Shown: positions 16,080-24,585 of the stretch, piece after piece | Position numbering within the stretch: the stretch's first letter is position 1 | Layout: every line of letters starts with the position of its first letter | Assembly: GCA_947444305.1 (NCBI GenBank) | Contig: CANEZP010000006.1 | Location: 62,001 to 126,000, forward strand | Reading direction: 5' to 3' | Length of the DNA: 64,000 nucleotides | Source of the DNA: Pseudobdellovibrionaceae bacterium | GTDB lineage: Bacteria > Bdellovibrionota > Bdellovibrionia > Bdellovibrionales > UBA1609 | Made by a program: the position numbers and the translations under genes | The notes under the pieces: model-generated | What the model saw: the letters and a program-made list of their open reading frames with translations, nothing else | The model's database searches: none | What the model was told of the DNA's origin: nothing

Positions 16080-17218
16080 GATTGCTCCTGCTCTTTACGA
16101 TGATCTTTATCTTGCTGCACTGACTTCATTAAAGAATCCTTGATCCAAGAACGGGGGTCAACGGCATCCGTGAAATGCCGGATCTCGAAGTAAAGTCCTG
16201 GTCCAAAGAGCGGCGACAACCCGCCGGAAACCGCGACCACATCGCCTTCGCGGACTTTGCTCCCCTGCTTCACCATAGTTCGCGAAGCGAATGCGTAAAC
16301 CGAATAATAATTGTCACCGTGATCAATGATTACGGTCTTGCCGTAACCGGGCAAATCGCCCGCGAGCGCCACCGTGCCTTCGAAGATTGCGTTCACGTTC
16401 ATGCCCGCACCGGCGGCGTAGAACAATCCTTTATGCATGAGACGAAATCGAAACTGCGAATCGACGTACGTTCCGTATTCACGCGCGAGCGCCGCTTCGA
16501 CCGGCGCTTTCAACGATCCTTTACGTTCGAAAAACGCGTAGGACAATTCACCCGCTTCATCCCCGGCGCGCAAGTCTTTGAGTTCGGTCAGCTTTGAATC
16601 TTTAATCTTACGTAACTCATTCACCGCCCGGGATTTTTGCCGCATCTCCGCCGTTAGCATTGTCTCTTGCGAGAGAACATTCTTTTGCATTTGCGATAGG
16701 CCAGCGACGAGCCCCTTGAGCTGATTCTTTTTGTTTTTAAGCTCCACGAGCTGCGCGACGTAACCTTTGATTTGCTTGTGGTCCGCATCGATCATTCGCT
16801 TTAGGAATCTGTGATTACGCTCTAACTCAACCGGTGATTTGGCGCTGAAGAGCCAGTGGAAGTTATCGCGGTTACGATCCTGATAAAGGTGCCGCAAACG
16901 TTTGTTCAGCATGCCTTTGTGGTTTTCGCTCTTCGCGTCCAATTCTTGGAGCTCTTGCGCGGCGATGCGGACTTTTGATTCACGCTCGAGCATCTTGTCG
17001 TTTAACGACGCACGTTTCTTCGCGATCTGCTTGATGCGCTTGTTAATCGTAAATAAGCTGCTTAAGCTTTCGCGTTGTTTACGCTCGGCCTCGCTAATCG
17101 TGGCGCGGGTGCTATTGATTTGCTCCTCGGCCGTAACGGTTACGGCGACCGGCTCCGTCGCCGGCGCGGGTAACTCTTCAGCGATCGCAATTTGAAAAAA
17201 TAGAAGAATGAAAAACAT
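16046..17218 (-). CDS. EnvC-like murein hydrolase activator, degenerate LytM domain
   Basis: A 390-residue exported protein. The start at 17218 overlaps the ftsX stop by 1 nt (TAATG) and opens with a signal peptide (MFFILLFFQIAIAEE). Residues about 25-240 form a long coiled coil; the last 120 residues are a LytM/M23 fold (YGKTVIIDHGDNYYSVY...GPGLYFEIRH). The metal-binding His of YxHL and HLHFEIR are replaced (YAFAS, GLYFEIR), so it is probably not a peptidase. This matches EnvC, which is recruited by FtsEX and switches on amidases at division. Gene order supports that role. Confidence 0.9.
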   Translation of the reverse strand: MFFILLFFQIAIAEELPAPATEPVAVTVTAEEQINSTRATISEAERKQRESLSSLFTINKRIKQIAKKRASLNDKMLERESKVRIAAQELQELDAKSENHKGMLNKRLRHLYQDRNRDNFHWLFSAKSPVELERNHRFLKRMIDADHKQIKGYVAQLVELKNKKNQLKGLVAGLSQMQKNVLSQETMLTAEMRQKSRAVNELRKIKDSKLTELKDLRAGDEAGELSYAFFERKGSLKAPVEAALAREYGTYVDSQFRFRLMHKGLFYAAGAGMNVNAIFEGTVALAGDLPGYGKTVIIDHGDNYYSVYAFASRTMVKQGSKVREGDVVAVSGGLSPLFGPGLYFEIRHFTDAVDPRSWIKDSLMKSVQQDKDHRKEQEQSWDVVSGTAGH

Positions 17219-18141
17219 TAGCCGGCCGCCGCCGACCAGCCGGTGTTCAGTTTGCGCACGCAATTCCAAGCGCCTAAGGCGCCGAAGCCCACGCCCGAAG
17301 CTAAATTCATCACGATGTACCACGGCTGCAGCGGCGAAATTTGCTTCAGCGCCAACCAAAAATTCCACTTATCCGACAACCACGCGAGAAGCAGTGAATG
17401 CACACCGTAGCTAACCAGAAGCGATAGTACCGAGGCCGTAAGGCCCAACACCAGACCTTCGATCAAGAAAGGAATTCGGATGAAACGTGAAGTGGCACCG
17501 ACCAATTCCATCACTTCAATCTCTTCACGCCGCTGTAGAAAACTTAAACGAATGCAATTGCTGACGATGAGCAAACCCACGCTCAAGCTTAAGATCCAGA
17601 TACCGGCGATCATCCCGCGCGCGCTACCGATGAACTTCGAGAAATTTTCGACCCAGCCTTGACCGTAAAAAACTTCGTCGACGATTTCGAGCGAGCGGAA
17701 CTTCTCGCCCCACCCTTGTAATGAAGCAAGCCGCTCCTGCATGGGAATGCGTTCGCTTAAGCGTAGTTCGAAACTGGCCGGGATCGGCGAACTCCACTTC
17801 GGGTCTTTTAATAGATCGGACGAATCGGGACCAAGCGCGGCCAAGAATCGTTTCGTCGCTTCATTCTTTGAGGTGAATTCGATCTGGTCGAAGTCCCCAC
17901 TTTTTTCGATTCGCCCGCGTAGACGTTCGAGATTTTCGGGCGAGATGCCTTCTTTCACGTAAACGATCATCTCCATGCCCCGGCCCCACGAGTCCACCAT
18001 TTCGTTGAAGGTCGAGAAGCCTAAAAACACGAAATTGAGAATGACGAGTACGATCGTCATCACAGATATCGATGCGAATTGCAGCGGCCAGTGTTTAGCG
18101 TAAGCGCGAAAGATATGTTGCCGTAAAAGATTACCGTTCAC
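17218..18141 (-). CDS. ftsX: Cell division protein FtsX
   Basis: Permease-like partner of FtsE that transmits ATP hydrolysis to periplasmic murein-hydrolase activators. 307 residues with one N-terminal helix (about 25-45), a periplasmic loop of about 115 residues, and three C-terminal helices. The segment REEIEVMELVGATSRFIRIPF is the usual FtsX signature. Starts within the last codons of ftsE (ATGA-type overlap) and its stop overlaps the start of the EnvC-like gene. Confidence 0.93.
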   Translation of the reverse strand: MNGNLLRQHIFRAYAKHWPLQFASISVMTIVLVILNFVFLGFSTFNEMVDSWGRGMEMIVYVKEGISPENLERLRGRIEKSGDFDQIEFTSKNEATKRFLAALGPDSSDLLKDPKWSSPIPASFELRLSERIPMQERLASLQGWGEKFRSLEIVDEVFYGQGWVENFSKFIGSARGMIAGIWILSLSVGLLIVSNCIRLSFLQRREEIEVMELVGATSRFIRIPFLIEGLVLGLTASVLSLLVSYGVHSLLLAWLSDKWNFWLALKQISPLQPWYIVMNLASGVGFGALGAWNCVRKLNTGWSAAAG

Positions 18142-18794
18142 GCGTTCTCCACTTGGCCGTCGGTGATATGAATCGTGCGAAACGGTTTGCGCTTAATCAA
18201 TTCGGTATCGTGGGTCGCGACGAAAACGGTCGTGCCCTGCGCGTTGACCGCTTCGAGCAAACGAAATATTTCCGCGCTCATTTCTTGATCTAAGTTCCCC
18301 GTCGGTTCATCCGCGACGAGTACGCCGGGGTGATGAATCAAAGCCCGCGCGATGGCAACGCGTTGCTGCTCACCGCCCGAAATTTCATCCGGGAATGATT
18401 TCATACGGAAAGCTAATCCAACTTGTTCCAGAATCTCGCGAACGCGGCGATCGATGTACGATCCCCGATCGCCCCTGACGAGCAACGGCATCGCTACGTT
18501 TTCAAAAACCGTGCGGTCCTTCAATAATCTGAAATCCTGGTAGATGACGCCGATTCTACGCCGGAAAAACGGAATTTCGTTCGGTTTGAGCGAAGCCACT
18601 TCCGTACCGAGTACGTTCACCGCCCCGGATGAAGGTTTGTCGAACGCCGAAATCAGGCGGAATAAAGTTGTCTTGCCCGCACCGCTTGGGCCGGTGAGAA
18701 AAACAAATTCACCCTTACCGATTTCGAACGAGACGTTACGAAGACCTTGGTAGCCGTTGGCGAATACCTTGTAAGCATGTGCGAATGAGATCAT
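18138..18794 (-). CDS. ftsE: Cell division ATP-binding protein FtsE
   Basis: ABC ATPase of the FtsEX division complex at the inner membrane. 218 residues. Walker A GPSGAGKT (35-42), Q-loop VIYQDFRLL, ABC signature SGGEQQRVAIAR and Walker B VLVADEPTGNLD are all present. Its start is 19 nt downstream of a small conserved gene that probably opens the operon. Confidence 0.95.
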   Translation of the reverse strand: MISFAHAYKVFANGYQGLRNVSFEIGKGEFVFLTGPSGAGKTTLFRLISAFDKPSSGAVNVLGTEVASLKPNEIPFFRRRIGVIYQDFRLLKDRTVFENVAMPLLVRGDRGSYIDRRVREILEQVGLAFRMKSFPDEISGGEQQRVAIARALIHHPGVLVADEPTGNLDQEMSAEIFRLLEAVNAQGTTVFVATHDTELIKRKPFRTIHITDGQVENA

Positions 18795-18813
18795 TCATTT
18801 AGTTTATGCGCGC

Positions 18814-19068
18814 TTAGAGAAGTTTGCCAGAAAGCAGCAGGTCCAGAATTTGTTGGTGCTGGATCTTCATCGCGAGACGTATGGCTTTGCTTTCGGTGGT
18901 CGGGCCGTTGGGTAGGACTTCTTCGTAGCCGGTCTTGATGGATTTTACTACGGCACCGTTTTGAAATACCCGGCTCACCAAAAATGGATTCGTCAGACCC
19001 CAGTCTTCCGTCTGCACGTGGTACTGAGTGCCTAGCCATGCAACGTCTGAATTAAATCCCTTTTCCAC
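18814..19068 (-). CDS. Small conserved protein leading the ftsEX operon (84 aa)
   Basis: I place the start at the GTG at 19068 because GGCGGAG lies 4 nt upstream; a TTG at 19092 would add eight mainly basic residues and has no ribosome binding site. The protein is soluble, mixed alpha/beta, with GFNSDVAWLGTQYHVQTEDWG near the N-terminus followed by RVFQNGAVVKSIKTGY, a pattern I associate with a conserved deltaproteobacterial family of unknown function. It is followed by ftsE after about 20 nt, so it may be co-expressed with the division operon. Confidence 0.72.
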   Translation of the reverse strand: MEKGFNSDVAWLGTQYHVQTEDWGLTNPFLVSRVFQNGAVVKSIKTGYEEVLPNGPTTESKAIRLAMKIQHQQILDLLLSGKLL

Positions 19069-19105
19069 TCGTCTCCGCCTTTTGAAAGCCAACTATATCA
19101 CCGTG

Positions 19106-19134
19106 ATTGTAGGTTGGAATTCTCAATTTGAGAC
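19106..19134 (-). promoter_or_regulatory. 15-bp near-palindrome, copy 2, upstream of a TACAAT -10
   Basis: On the minus strand GTCTCAAATTGAGAA (19134-19120) is followed after 8 nt by TACAAT (19111-19106), a 5/6 match to the -10 box. Transcription from it would begin near 19099, about 30 nt before the GTG at 19068. The palindrome therefore overlaps the promoter of the small gene plus ftsEX, a position typical of operators. Confidence 0.45.
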
Positions 19135-19238
19135 ACCCTTTTTTTTCGACTCGGCGTACTTAAATTCGCCGCTATTGCTCAACAATTGATCATACTTAAG
19201 TCCTCAAACTTAGGCCTTGTCCTGCCGATGAGCACTAC

Positions 19239-21143
19239 ATGCTTCGCGCTCATGTATACCTCATCATAAGTTTGTTCCTGCTGGGCGCTTGCGCAAAGAA
19301 GGAAACCTCAAACACCGCTACGAACGGCCGGATTTCCCCGACCTACGCCGGTCCCGCCGAAGCCGCTTACTGCGCGGCCACGGTTCCTTACGGCGGCTCG
19401 ACCATCACGGTGTCGGGAACGGCCCAGTACGTTCGGCGTGAAACGTACAACCAACCGAGTGCAATGCCGAGCTTCACGGGTCTGGGTTCGGCCTCGACCT
19501 CTCATCCCGATCTACCCGCGGGCGCCTATCCCATTCGCGCGGCCGAAGTGCGCGTAACCGATGCCGCCGGCAACGTTGTTCAGTGTGCGCAAACGGATCC
19601 CGTCTCGGGCGCTTTCTCGTTTACGGTTCCGGCCGGAAACATCACTTACAAGATCGCGATCAATTCCCGTTCGGCGCAATTCAACGGCGGGGCCATCTAT
19701 ATGAATGCCTCGGTCTTGAATAAACCCGAAGCGAATCAGTTCTACTCGTTAGTCACCACGATCAGCGCGGGCGGCGGCAACGTTGCAACCGGCGTTTTAC
19801 AAGCCACGGCTTTGACCAGCGGACCGATGCTCGGCGCGGCCTTCAATATTCTGGATATGTTTTTCAACGCGAACGCATTCTTGCGCAATAAGGTTGGAAC
19901 CTGCGGCGCGACCTTCCCCGGCTGCACCAGCGTAACAACTTCGGCTCCCGTACCGAAAGTTTCCGCGTACTGGGAAAAAGGTTTCAATCCTAACGATTAT
20001 TTCGGATCGACTTCGGGTTTGAGTTTCTACCTGCCTGATTATTCCCGCCTGTTCATCTTAGGGGGAATCAGCGGCGAAATCGATGACGCCGATACCGATC
20101 ACTTCGACAACTCCGTCATCTTGCACGAGTACGGTCACTTCCTCGAAGACTCAATGTTCTTTTCGGATTCACCGGGTGGCTCGCATAACGGAAACAAAGT
20201 CATCGATCCGCGTCTCGCGTGGTCGGAAGGCTGGGGTAACTTTATCCAAGCCGCGATTTTATCCGACACGAGCATTTTCACGACGCCTCCGATGGCCGGC
20301 ACGCCCCGTTACTTCGATTCATCGGGCAACGTCGACGGCACGCCGGACTTGTTCTTTGCCGTGAATCTCGAAGACATGACCGGTACCGACTTGGTGACCG
20401 GCGGCCAGGGCGAAGGAAACTTCCGTGAATTCTCGGTTTCGCGCATGTTGATCGACGCGGTTGACGGAACCGGGGCCGAGGCGACCGGTTCGGCTTACAT
20501 CGATAATATCTCGGGAGCTTTCAACCAGATTTGGGCGGGTTTAACCAAGACCACGGGTAAAGCTTTTCGCCAACCGGCTTTAGCTTTCCGGAATATCGGG
20601 GACCTTCATCTAGCGCAGCAAGCGCTCGGTACCACATCATGGTCCGCGATCCGCGCCGGCAACTATCACGACGGCAATACTTCGGAGTACGGAGAATACG
20701 TAACGACGGCCGGTTCGTGCGCGATCGTTTCGCCTGGTTATAACTACGAGATTGATCCCACGGTCGCGGCGACCAACTACGCTAACTCTAATTTATTTTT
20801 AGACAATGATTTTTACCACCTCAAAATCGCAACCGCCGGAACCTACACCATATCTTTGGATTACAAAGACGCCGACGGCACCGGGCAAGAAGCGGATCTG
20901 GAATTGTATCTTTACAACGAAAGCGCACAGTTCGCCGTCGGTGCGGACATTCTTTCGCGCTCGATGTCCGATCCCGACAGCAACCCGGCCACTCCGCAAA
21001 ACGAGACCATCACGGTTGCTTTGGCCCCGGGCAATTATCTGATTAACGTTAACGCCTTCACGGCCGGTGCTTTCAGCGCCGCGGGCCCCACTCAATATTC
21101 GATCAAGCTAAATGGAGCGAATTTATGTCCGGCCAGTCTCTAG
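19239..21143 (+). CDS. Lipoprotein zinc metalloprotease with C-terminal beta domain (634 aa)
   Basis: The lipobox is LLGAC. An N-terminal region contains carboxypeptidase-regulatory-like beta sequence (PIRAAEVRVTDAAGNVV), then the zinc motif HEYGH (His296, Glu297, His300) and, about 37 residues later, AWSEGWGNF, whose Glu is the likely third ligand (gluzincin form). The last 110 residues resemble a PPC beta-sandwich (YHLKIATAGTYTISLDY, VALAPGNYLINVNAF). It probably degrades proteins at the cell surface. It overlaps the next gene by 19 nt. Confidence 0.8.
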   Translation: MLRAHVYLIISLFLLGACAKKETSNTATNGRISPTYAGPAEAAYCAATVPYGGSTITVSGTAQYVRRETYNQPSAMPSFTGLGSASTSHPDLPAGAYPIRAAEVRVTDAAGNVVQCAQTDPVSGAFSFTVPAGNITYKIAINSRSAQFNGGAIYMNASVLNKPEANQFYSLVTTISAGGGNVATGVLQATALTSGPMLGAAFNILDMFFNANAFLRNKVGTCGATFPGCTSVTTSAPVPKVSAYWEKGFNPNDYFGSTSGLSFYLPDYSRLFILGGISGEIDDADTDHFDNSVILHEYGHFLEDSMFFSDSPGGSHNGNKVIDPRLAWSEGWGNFIQAAILSDTSIFTTPPMAGTPRYFDSSGNVDGTPDLFFAVNLEDMTGTDLVTGGQGEGNFREFSVSRMLIDAVDGTGAEATGSAYIDNISGAFNQIWAGLTKTTGKAFRQPALAFRNIGDLHLAQQALGTTSWSAIRAGNYHDGNTSEYGEYVTTAGSCAIVSPGYNYEIDPTVAATNYANSNLFLDNDFYHLKIATAGTYTISLDYKDADGTGQEADLELYLYNESAQFAVGADILSRSMSDPDSNPATPQNETITVALAPGNYLINVNAFTAGAFSAAGPTQYSIKLNGANLCPASL

Positions 21144-21790
21144 TCATGTTTATTTCCGTCATTGCCATCGCGATCGCGGCCAACCGTGCCGACGAATCTT
21201 CGTCGTGGTTGCAACAGAAGAACCTTGAGCAAAATCCGGGACTCTCTGTGCGCGGCCCCGCTTCGGTCGACGGAAAAAAGGATTTCCCTTTGGCTAAAAA
21301 AGAATTGCTCAAGCACACCCATAAGGTTCGTGGACCTTTGGCGGCCGTCGTTGAGTTGGTCGGTCAGCGTCCTGAGCAAGACGGTGACGTTTTTGTTTTG
21401 AAGGGCACCGTTTCTTCAGAGCAAGCTTTGAATAACGTTGAGTTCACGTGGAACCTCCCCGCCTCCGGCGTCGAAGTCGTGAACGGCCAAACCTCAAGCG
21501 TCATCGCCGTGTTGTCCGAGGGCAAACCCTTCGAAACCCAAATCACTTTACGTCAAGTCGGCAGCGCCAACGCGCGCGTGACTTTGCGGGTGCGTGGCCG
21601 TGACTCGGCTTTGCAATTCGGCGACGCCGCTTTTTACCACACCATGGATCAAGATAAATTGGACGCCGCCCGTTTGGAGCTACGTTCGAAATCGGAAGCC
21701 TACATGGCCTCCGACCTACCGCCCACTTCGGTGAAGAACTTGGATCTGTCGGGTGGCGCGAAGAAAGAGCAGCTGAAGATCTTCCATTGA
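21125..21790 (+). CDS. Secreted partner of the metalloprotease, hypothetical (221 aa)
   Basis: Starts inside the end of the metalloprotease gene (19-nt overlap), so the two are probably translated together. The N-terminus (MSGQSLVMFISVIAIAIAANRA) is a signal peptide. The middle forms an immunoglobulin-like beta pattern (VFVLKGTVSSEQ, VEFTWNLPASGVEVVNG, ITLRQVGSANARVTLRVRG). No enzyme motif seen. It may be an inhibitor, chaperone or substrate-binding partner of the protease; this is inference from the overlap. Confidence 0.7.
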   Translation: MSGQSLVMFISVIAIAIAANRADESSSWLQQKNLEQNPGLSVRGPASVDGKKDFPLAKKELLKHTHKVRGPLAAVVELVGQRPEQDGDVFVLKGTVSSEQALNNVEFTWNLPASGVEVVNGQTSSVIAVLSEGKPFETQITLRQVGSANARVTLRVRGRDSALQFGDAAFYHTMDQDKLDAARLELRSKSEAYMASDLPPTSVKNLDLSGGAKKEQLKIFH

Positions 21791-21846
21791 TTCGGGGTTC
21801 GGCGCTGGTCGCGGTTCGGATGGATTGATTCGTGAGCTTGAATGAG

Positions 21847-21873
21847 AGAGCGGAGCCGGTGGCTTCGCTCTTT
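21847..21873 (+). terminator. Terminator after the metalloprotease pair
   Basis: AGAGCGGAGCC, loop GGT, GGCTTCGCTCT, an 11-bp stem with one G-T wobble, then a short T run. It lies 57 nt after the stop codon. Confidence 0.6.
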
Positions 21874-21884
21874 GCATTTGGGGT

Positions 21885-22802
21885 ATGGATCAAAAATTCT
21901 CTGAAGTTTCTAATAATCAGCTCATCAAAAACTTAAAAACGCTGAAGGCACGCGAGGACCAGGTCCTCGTCAGCATTCTCGAACATATTTACGAATTTGA
22001 ACGCCGAAATCTCTACTTAGTTCAGGGCAAGTCTTCCCTCTACGATTACCTCACCCAAGAAATGGGTTATACCGAAAGCGAAGCTTTTCGCCGGATGGAG
22101 TCCGCGAGATTTCTTGCTACGAATCCCGAGCTAAAAACTTTTGTTCATGATGGTCATCTTACAATGACCTCGATCACCGAGATCCGCGCGGCCGTGCGTT
22201 CAAGAGACAAAACAAAAGAACAAAAAGTATCTCGCCACGAACAGGTTGAACTTGCGAAAGCGGTACTCAATTGCTCAAAGAAGGAAGCGCAGAAGGTGCT
22301 CGCGCAACGACTGCCTGACTTCAAACCGGTCGAATACGAGCGAAAACAAGAATTGGTCGATGGGGGACTTCAGATCACGCTTCGGTTTACAAAACCTCAA
22401 CGTCTCAACATTCAAAAAGTAAAAGACATCATGGTCCGCTCGGGACCGATCGCAAACACCGCCAAATTAATCGATAATCTCAGTGTCTTTTTTCTTCGTA
22501 AGAAAGACCTGACCGCAGATCCATCGACGCACGGTTTAAATTCCAGAAAAGAAACGGTTCGAAATCCGGCTCAGCCTTCACGCCCGAAGCTCGCCGTTTC
22601 GGTTCGGCGTGCGGTTTTTCAGCGAGACGGTGGCCGTTGCCAATTCAAAAACGGGGAAGGCAAAATCTGCGGGACGACGTATGACATCGCGATTGACCAC
22701 ATCCTCCCCGTCAGCGCCGGCGGCGGTAATGAGCTCGGCAACTTGCGTTGCCTTTGTCGCGCTCACAATCAGTGGAAGGGGGATCGGATATTGGACAACT
22801 AG
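21885..22802 (+). CDS. HNH endonuclease-domain protein (305 aa)
   Basis: The first 200 residues are helical (with LYDYLTQEMGYTESEAFRRM and a region on ATNPELKTFVHDGHL) and resemble the DUF222-like partner domain of this family. The C-terminal 60 residues are an HNH fold: RRAVFQRDGGRCQF, IDHILPVSAGG and NLRCLCRAHNQWK, with Cys residues for a structural zinc and the His of IDHI as the catalytic base. It is a predicted DNA nuclease, often present in many copies in related genomes. No restriction partner is adjacent. Its stop overlaps the convergent nfu gene by 4 nt. Confidence 0.85.
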   Translation: MDQKFSEVSNNQLIKNLKTLKAREDQVLVSILEHIYEFERRNLYLVQGKSSLYDYLTQEMGYTESEAFRRMESARFLATNPELKTFVHDGHLTMTSITEIRAAVRSRDKTKEQKVSRHEQVELAKAVLNCSKKEAQKVLAQRLPDFKPVEYERKQELVDGGLQITLRFTKPQRLNIQKVKDIMVRSGPIANTAKLIDNLSVFFLRKKDLTADPSTHGLNSRKETVRNPAQPSRPKLAVSVRRAVFQRDGGRCQFKNGEGKICGTTYDIAIDHILPVSAGGGNELGNLRCLCRAHNQWKGDRILDN

Positions 22803-23374
22803 ACGGGCGTGACGATGAGATCGTCGTTCTGAAGTTCGTTGCGCAAAATGCCTTGGATGGCGTCGAGCGTACCGGCCGCGGCGCTGGGGCAACCGCCGCA
22901 CGCACCTTGGTAAACGATCTGCAATTCGTTGTTTTCGAACGAATGCACTTCGACGTCGCCGCCGTCGGCTTGCAGGCCCGGGCGGATCGTACGATCTAAG
23001 ATTTCTTCGATGGCGCGCAGCTCGGGGGTGGCGGCCATGTCGGCGTGCGGGCGCATTGCTTTCGGTTGTTCACCGAACGACGGATTATGAACCGCGAAAC
23101 GTGAGCGGATGACCGATGAGATCGCCGCGTCCAGATCTTCGTTCTCAAGATCGCCCGAGTGGGTCACGGTCAAAGTGTTTTGGAACAAGTGCACTTGGCG
23201 TACGCCGTCGACGGTAAAGAGATCGTGCACCAGCGGTAAATCTTCGCACTCTTCGGGAGTGTTGAAGGTCGCCTTGCCGTCTTCCTTGAAAGCCGCGTTG
23301 AGGACGAACTTCAACGCGAACGGATTGGGCGTGGGTAAGGTTCGGATCAGAAGATCTTTGGCATCTAGTTTCAT
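22799..23374 (-). CDS. nfu: NifU/Nfu-type iron-sulfur scaffold protein
   Basis: Carrier that binds and passes on [Fe-S] clusters. 191 residues. The N-terminal half matches the Nfu N-domain (IRTLPTPNPFALKFVL, FTVDGVRQVHLF); the C-terminal half is the NifU domain with GACGGCPSAAAGTLDAI, whose CxxC (Cys159/162) is the cluster site. Last gene of the rrf2-suf operon; overlaps sufS by 4 nt. Confidence 0.92.
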   Translation of the reverse strand: MKLDAKDLLIRTLPTPNPFALKFVLNAAFKEDGKATFNTPEECEDLPLVHDLFTVDGVRQVHLFQNTLTVTHSGDLENEDLDAAISSVIRSRFAVHNPSFGEQPKAMRPHADMAATPELRAIEEILDRTIRPGLQADGGDVEVHSFENNELQIVYQGACGGCPSAAAGTLDAIQGILRNELQNDDLIVTPV

Positions 23375-24585
23375 GATAGCAAATCCTTCGCTTTGTAAAC
23401 GGCGCCGATGAGGGCGTCGACGTCTTCTACGGAAGTGTAGATCGAAAATGAAGCGCGCACGGTTCCGGGAATTCCGAAACGGCGCATGAGCGGTTGGCAG
23501 CAGTGATGGCCCGCACGCACGGCAACACCCTGCTCGTCTAAGATGGCGCCGACGTCCGAGGGGTGACTGCCCGCGAGCAAAAACGAGAACACGTGGCTGC
23601 GGTGGGCGGCGGTGCCGATGCGGCGCAAACCTTGAATGTCGCGAAGTCCGGCTTCGGCGCGCAACATGATTTGGGTGGAATGCTGCTCGAGCTTTTCGAA
23701 ACCGATGGCGTTGACGTAATCGAAGGCGGCGCCGAGGCCCATGATCTCGGCGATCGCGGGCGTGCCCGCTTCGAAGCGGTTGGGCGGCGGCAAGAAGGTC
23801 ACGCCGTTTTCGCGCACTTCGGAAATCATCGAGCCCCCGCCTTGGTACGGCGGCAAGGCTTCGAGGAGTTCGAAGCGCCCGTAAAGAATGCCGATGCCGG
23901 TAGGCCCGAAAATCTTATGGCCGGAGAAAACGAGAAAGTCGCAACCGAGCGCACCGACGTCCAAACGCATGACCGAGGCCGACTGGGCCGCGTCCAAAAC
24001 GGTGAACGCGCCCGCGGCTTTCGCGGCCGCAAAGATTTCGGCGACCGGATTGATGGTGCCGAGGGCATTCGATAAGTGCACGAGGCTAACGATTTTTGTT
24101 TTGGACGAGATCATCTTGTAGGCCGCTTCGAGGTCGAGCGAGCCGTCGTCGAGAACTGGAATGAAGCGAACGACCGCGCCTTTTTCGCCCGCGATCATTT
24201 GCCAAGGAACGATGTTCGAGTGGTGCTCCATCTGGCTGAGAAGGATTTCGTCACCGGGGGCGAGATGCGTGCGGCCCAAAGTTTGCGCGAGCAAATTCAT
24301 GCCTTCGGTCGTGCCTCGGGTAAAAATCATTTCGCCGACGTTGGCGGCGTTGACGAAGCGGCGGGCTTTTTCGCGCACTTTTTCAAAGCGGCCGGTCACT
24401 TCGTCGCCGATGAAGTGGGCGCCGCGGTGAACGTTCGATGCACCGAAGGCCATGCTTTCACGAACGGCTTCGATCACGGGCAAGGGCTTTAAGGTCGTCG
24501 CCGCGCTATCAAGATAGACCAGGCGCTTGTCGCGAATGATGCGTTTGAGCTGCGGAAAGTCGGCGCGAAGATCTAAGCTTTTCAT
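23371..24585 (-). CDS. sufS: Cysteine desulfurase SufS
   Basis: PLP enzyme that strips sulfur from cysteine for Fe-S cluster assembly. The start at 24585 gives the usual SufS N-terminus and an ATGA overlap with sufD. It has 404 residues. VYLDSAATT is the typical opening, FSGHKIFGPTG carries the PLP-binding Lys, and AGHHCCQPLM carries the active Cys362 followed by a second Cys. No sufE or sufU acceptor gene is adjacent in this window. Confidence 0.95.
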   Translation of the reverse strand: MKSLDLRADFPQLKRIIRDKRLVYLDSAATTLKPLPVIEAVRESMAFGASNVHRGAHFIGDEVTGRFEKVREKARRFVNAANVGEMIFTRGTTEGMNLLAQTLGRTHLAPGDEILLSQMEHHSNIVPWQMIAGEKGAVVRFIPVLDDGSLDLEAAYKMISSKTKIVSLVHLSNALGTINPVAEIFAAAKAAGAFTVLDAAQSASVMRLDVGALGCDFLVFSGHKIFGPTGIGILYGRFELLEALPPYQGGGSMISEVRENGVTFLPPPNRFEAGTPAIAEIMGLGAAFDYVNAIGFEKLEQHSTQIMLRAEAGLRDIQGLRRIGTAAHRSHVFSFLLAGSHPSDVGAILDEQGVAVRAGHHCCQPLMRRFGIPGTVRASFSIYTSVEDVDALIGAVYKAKDLLS

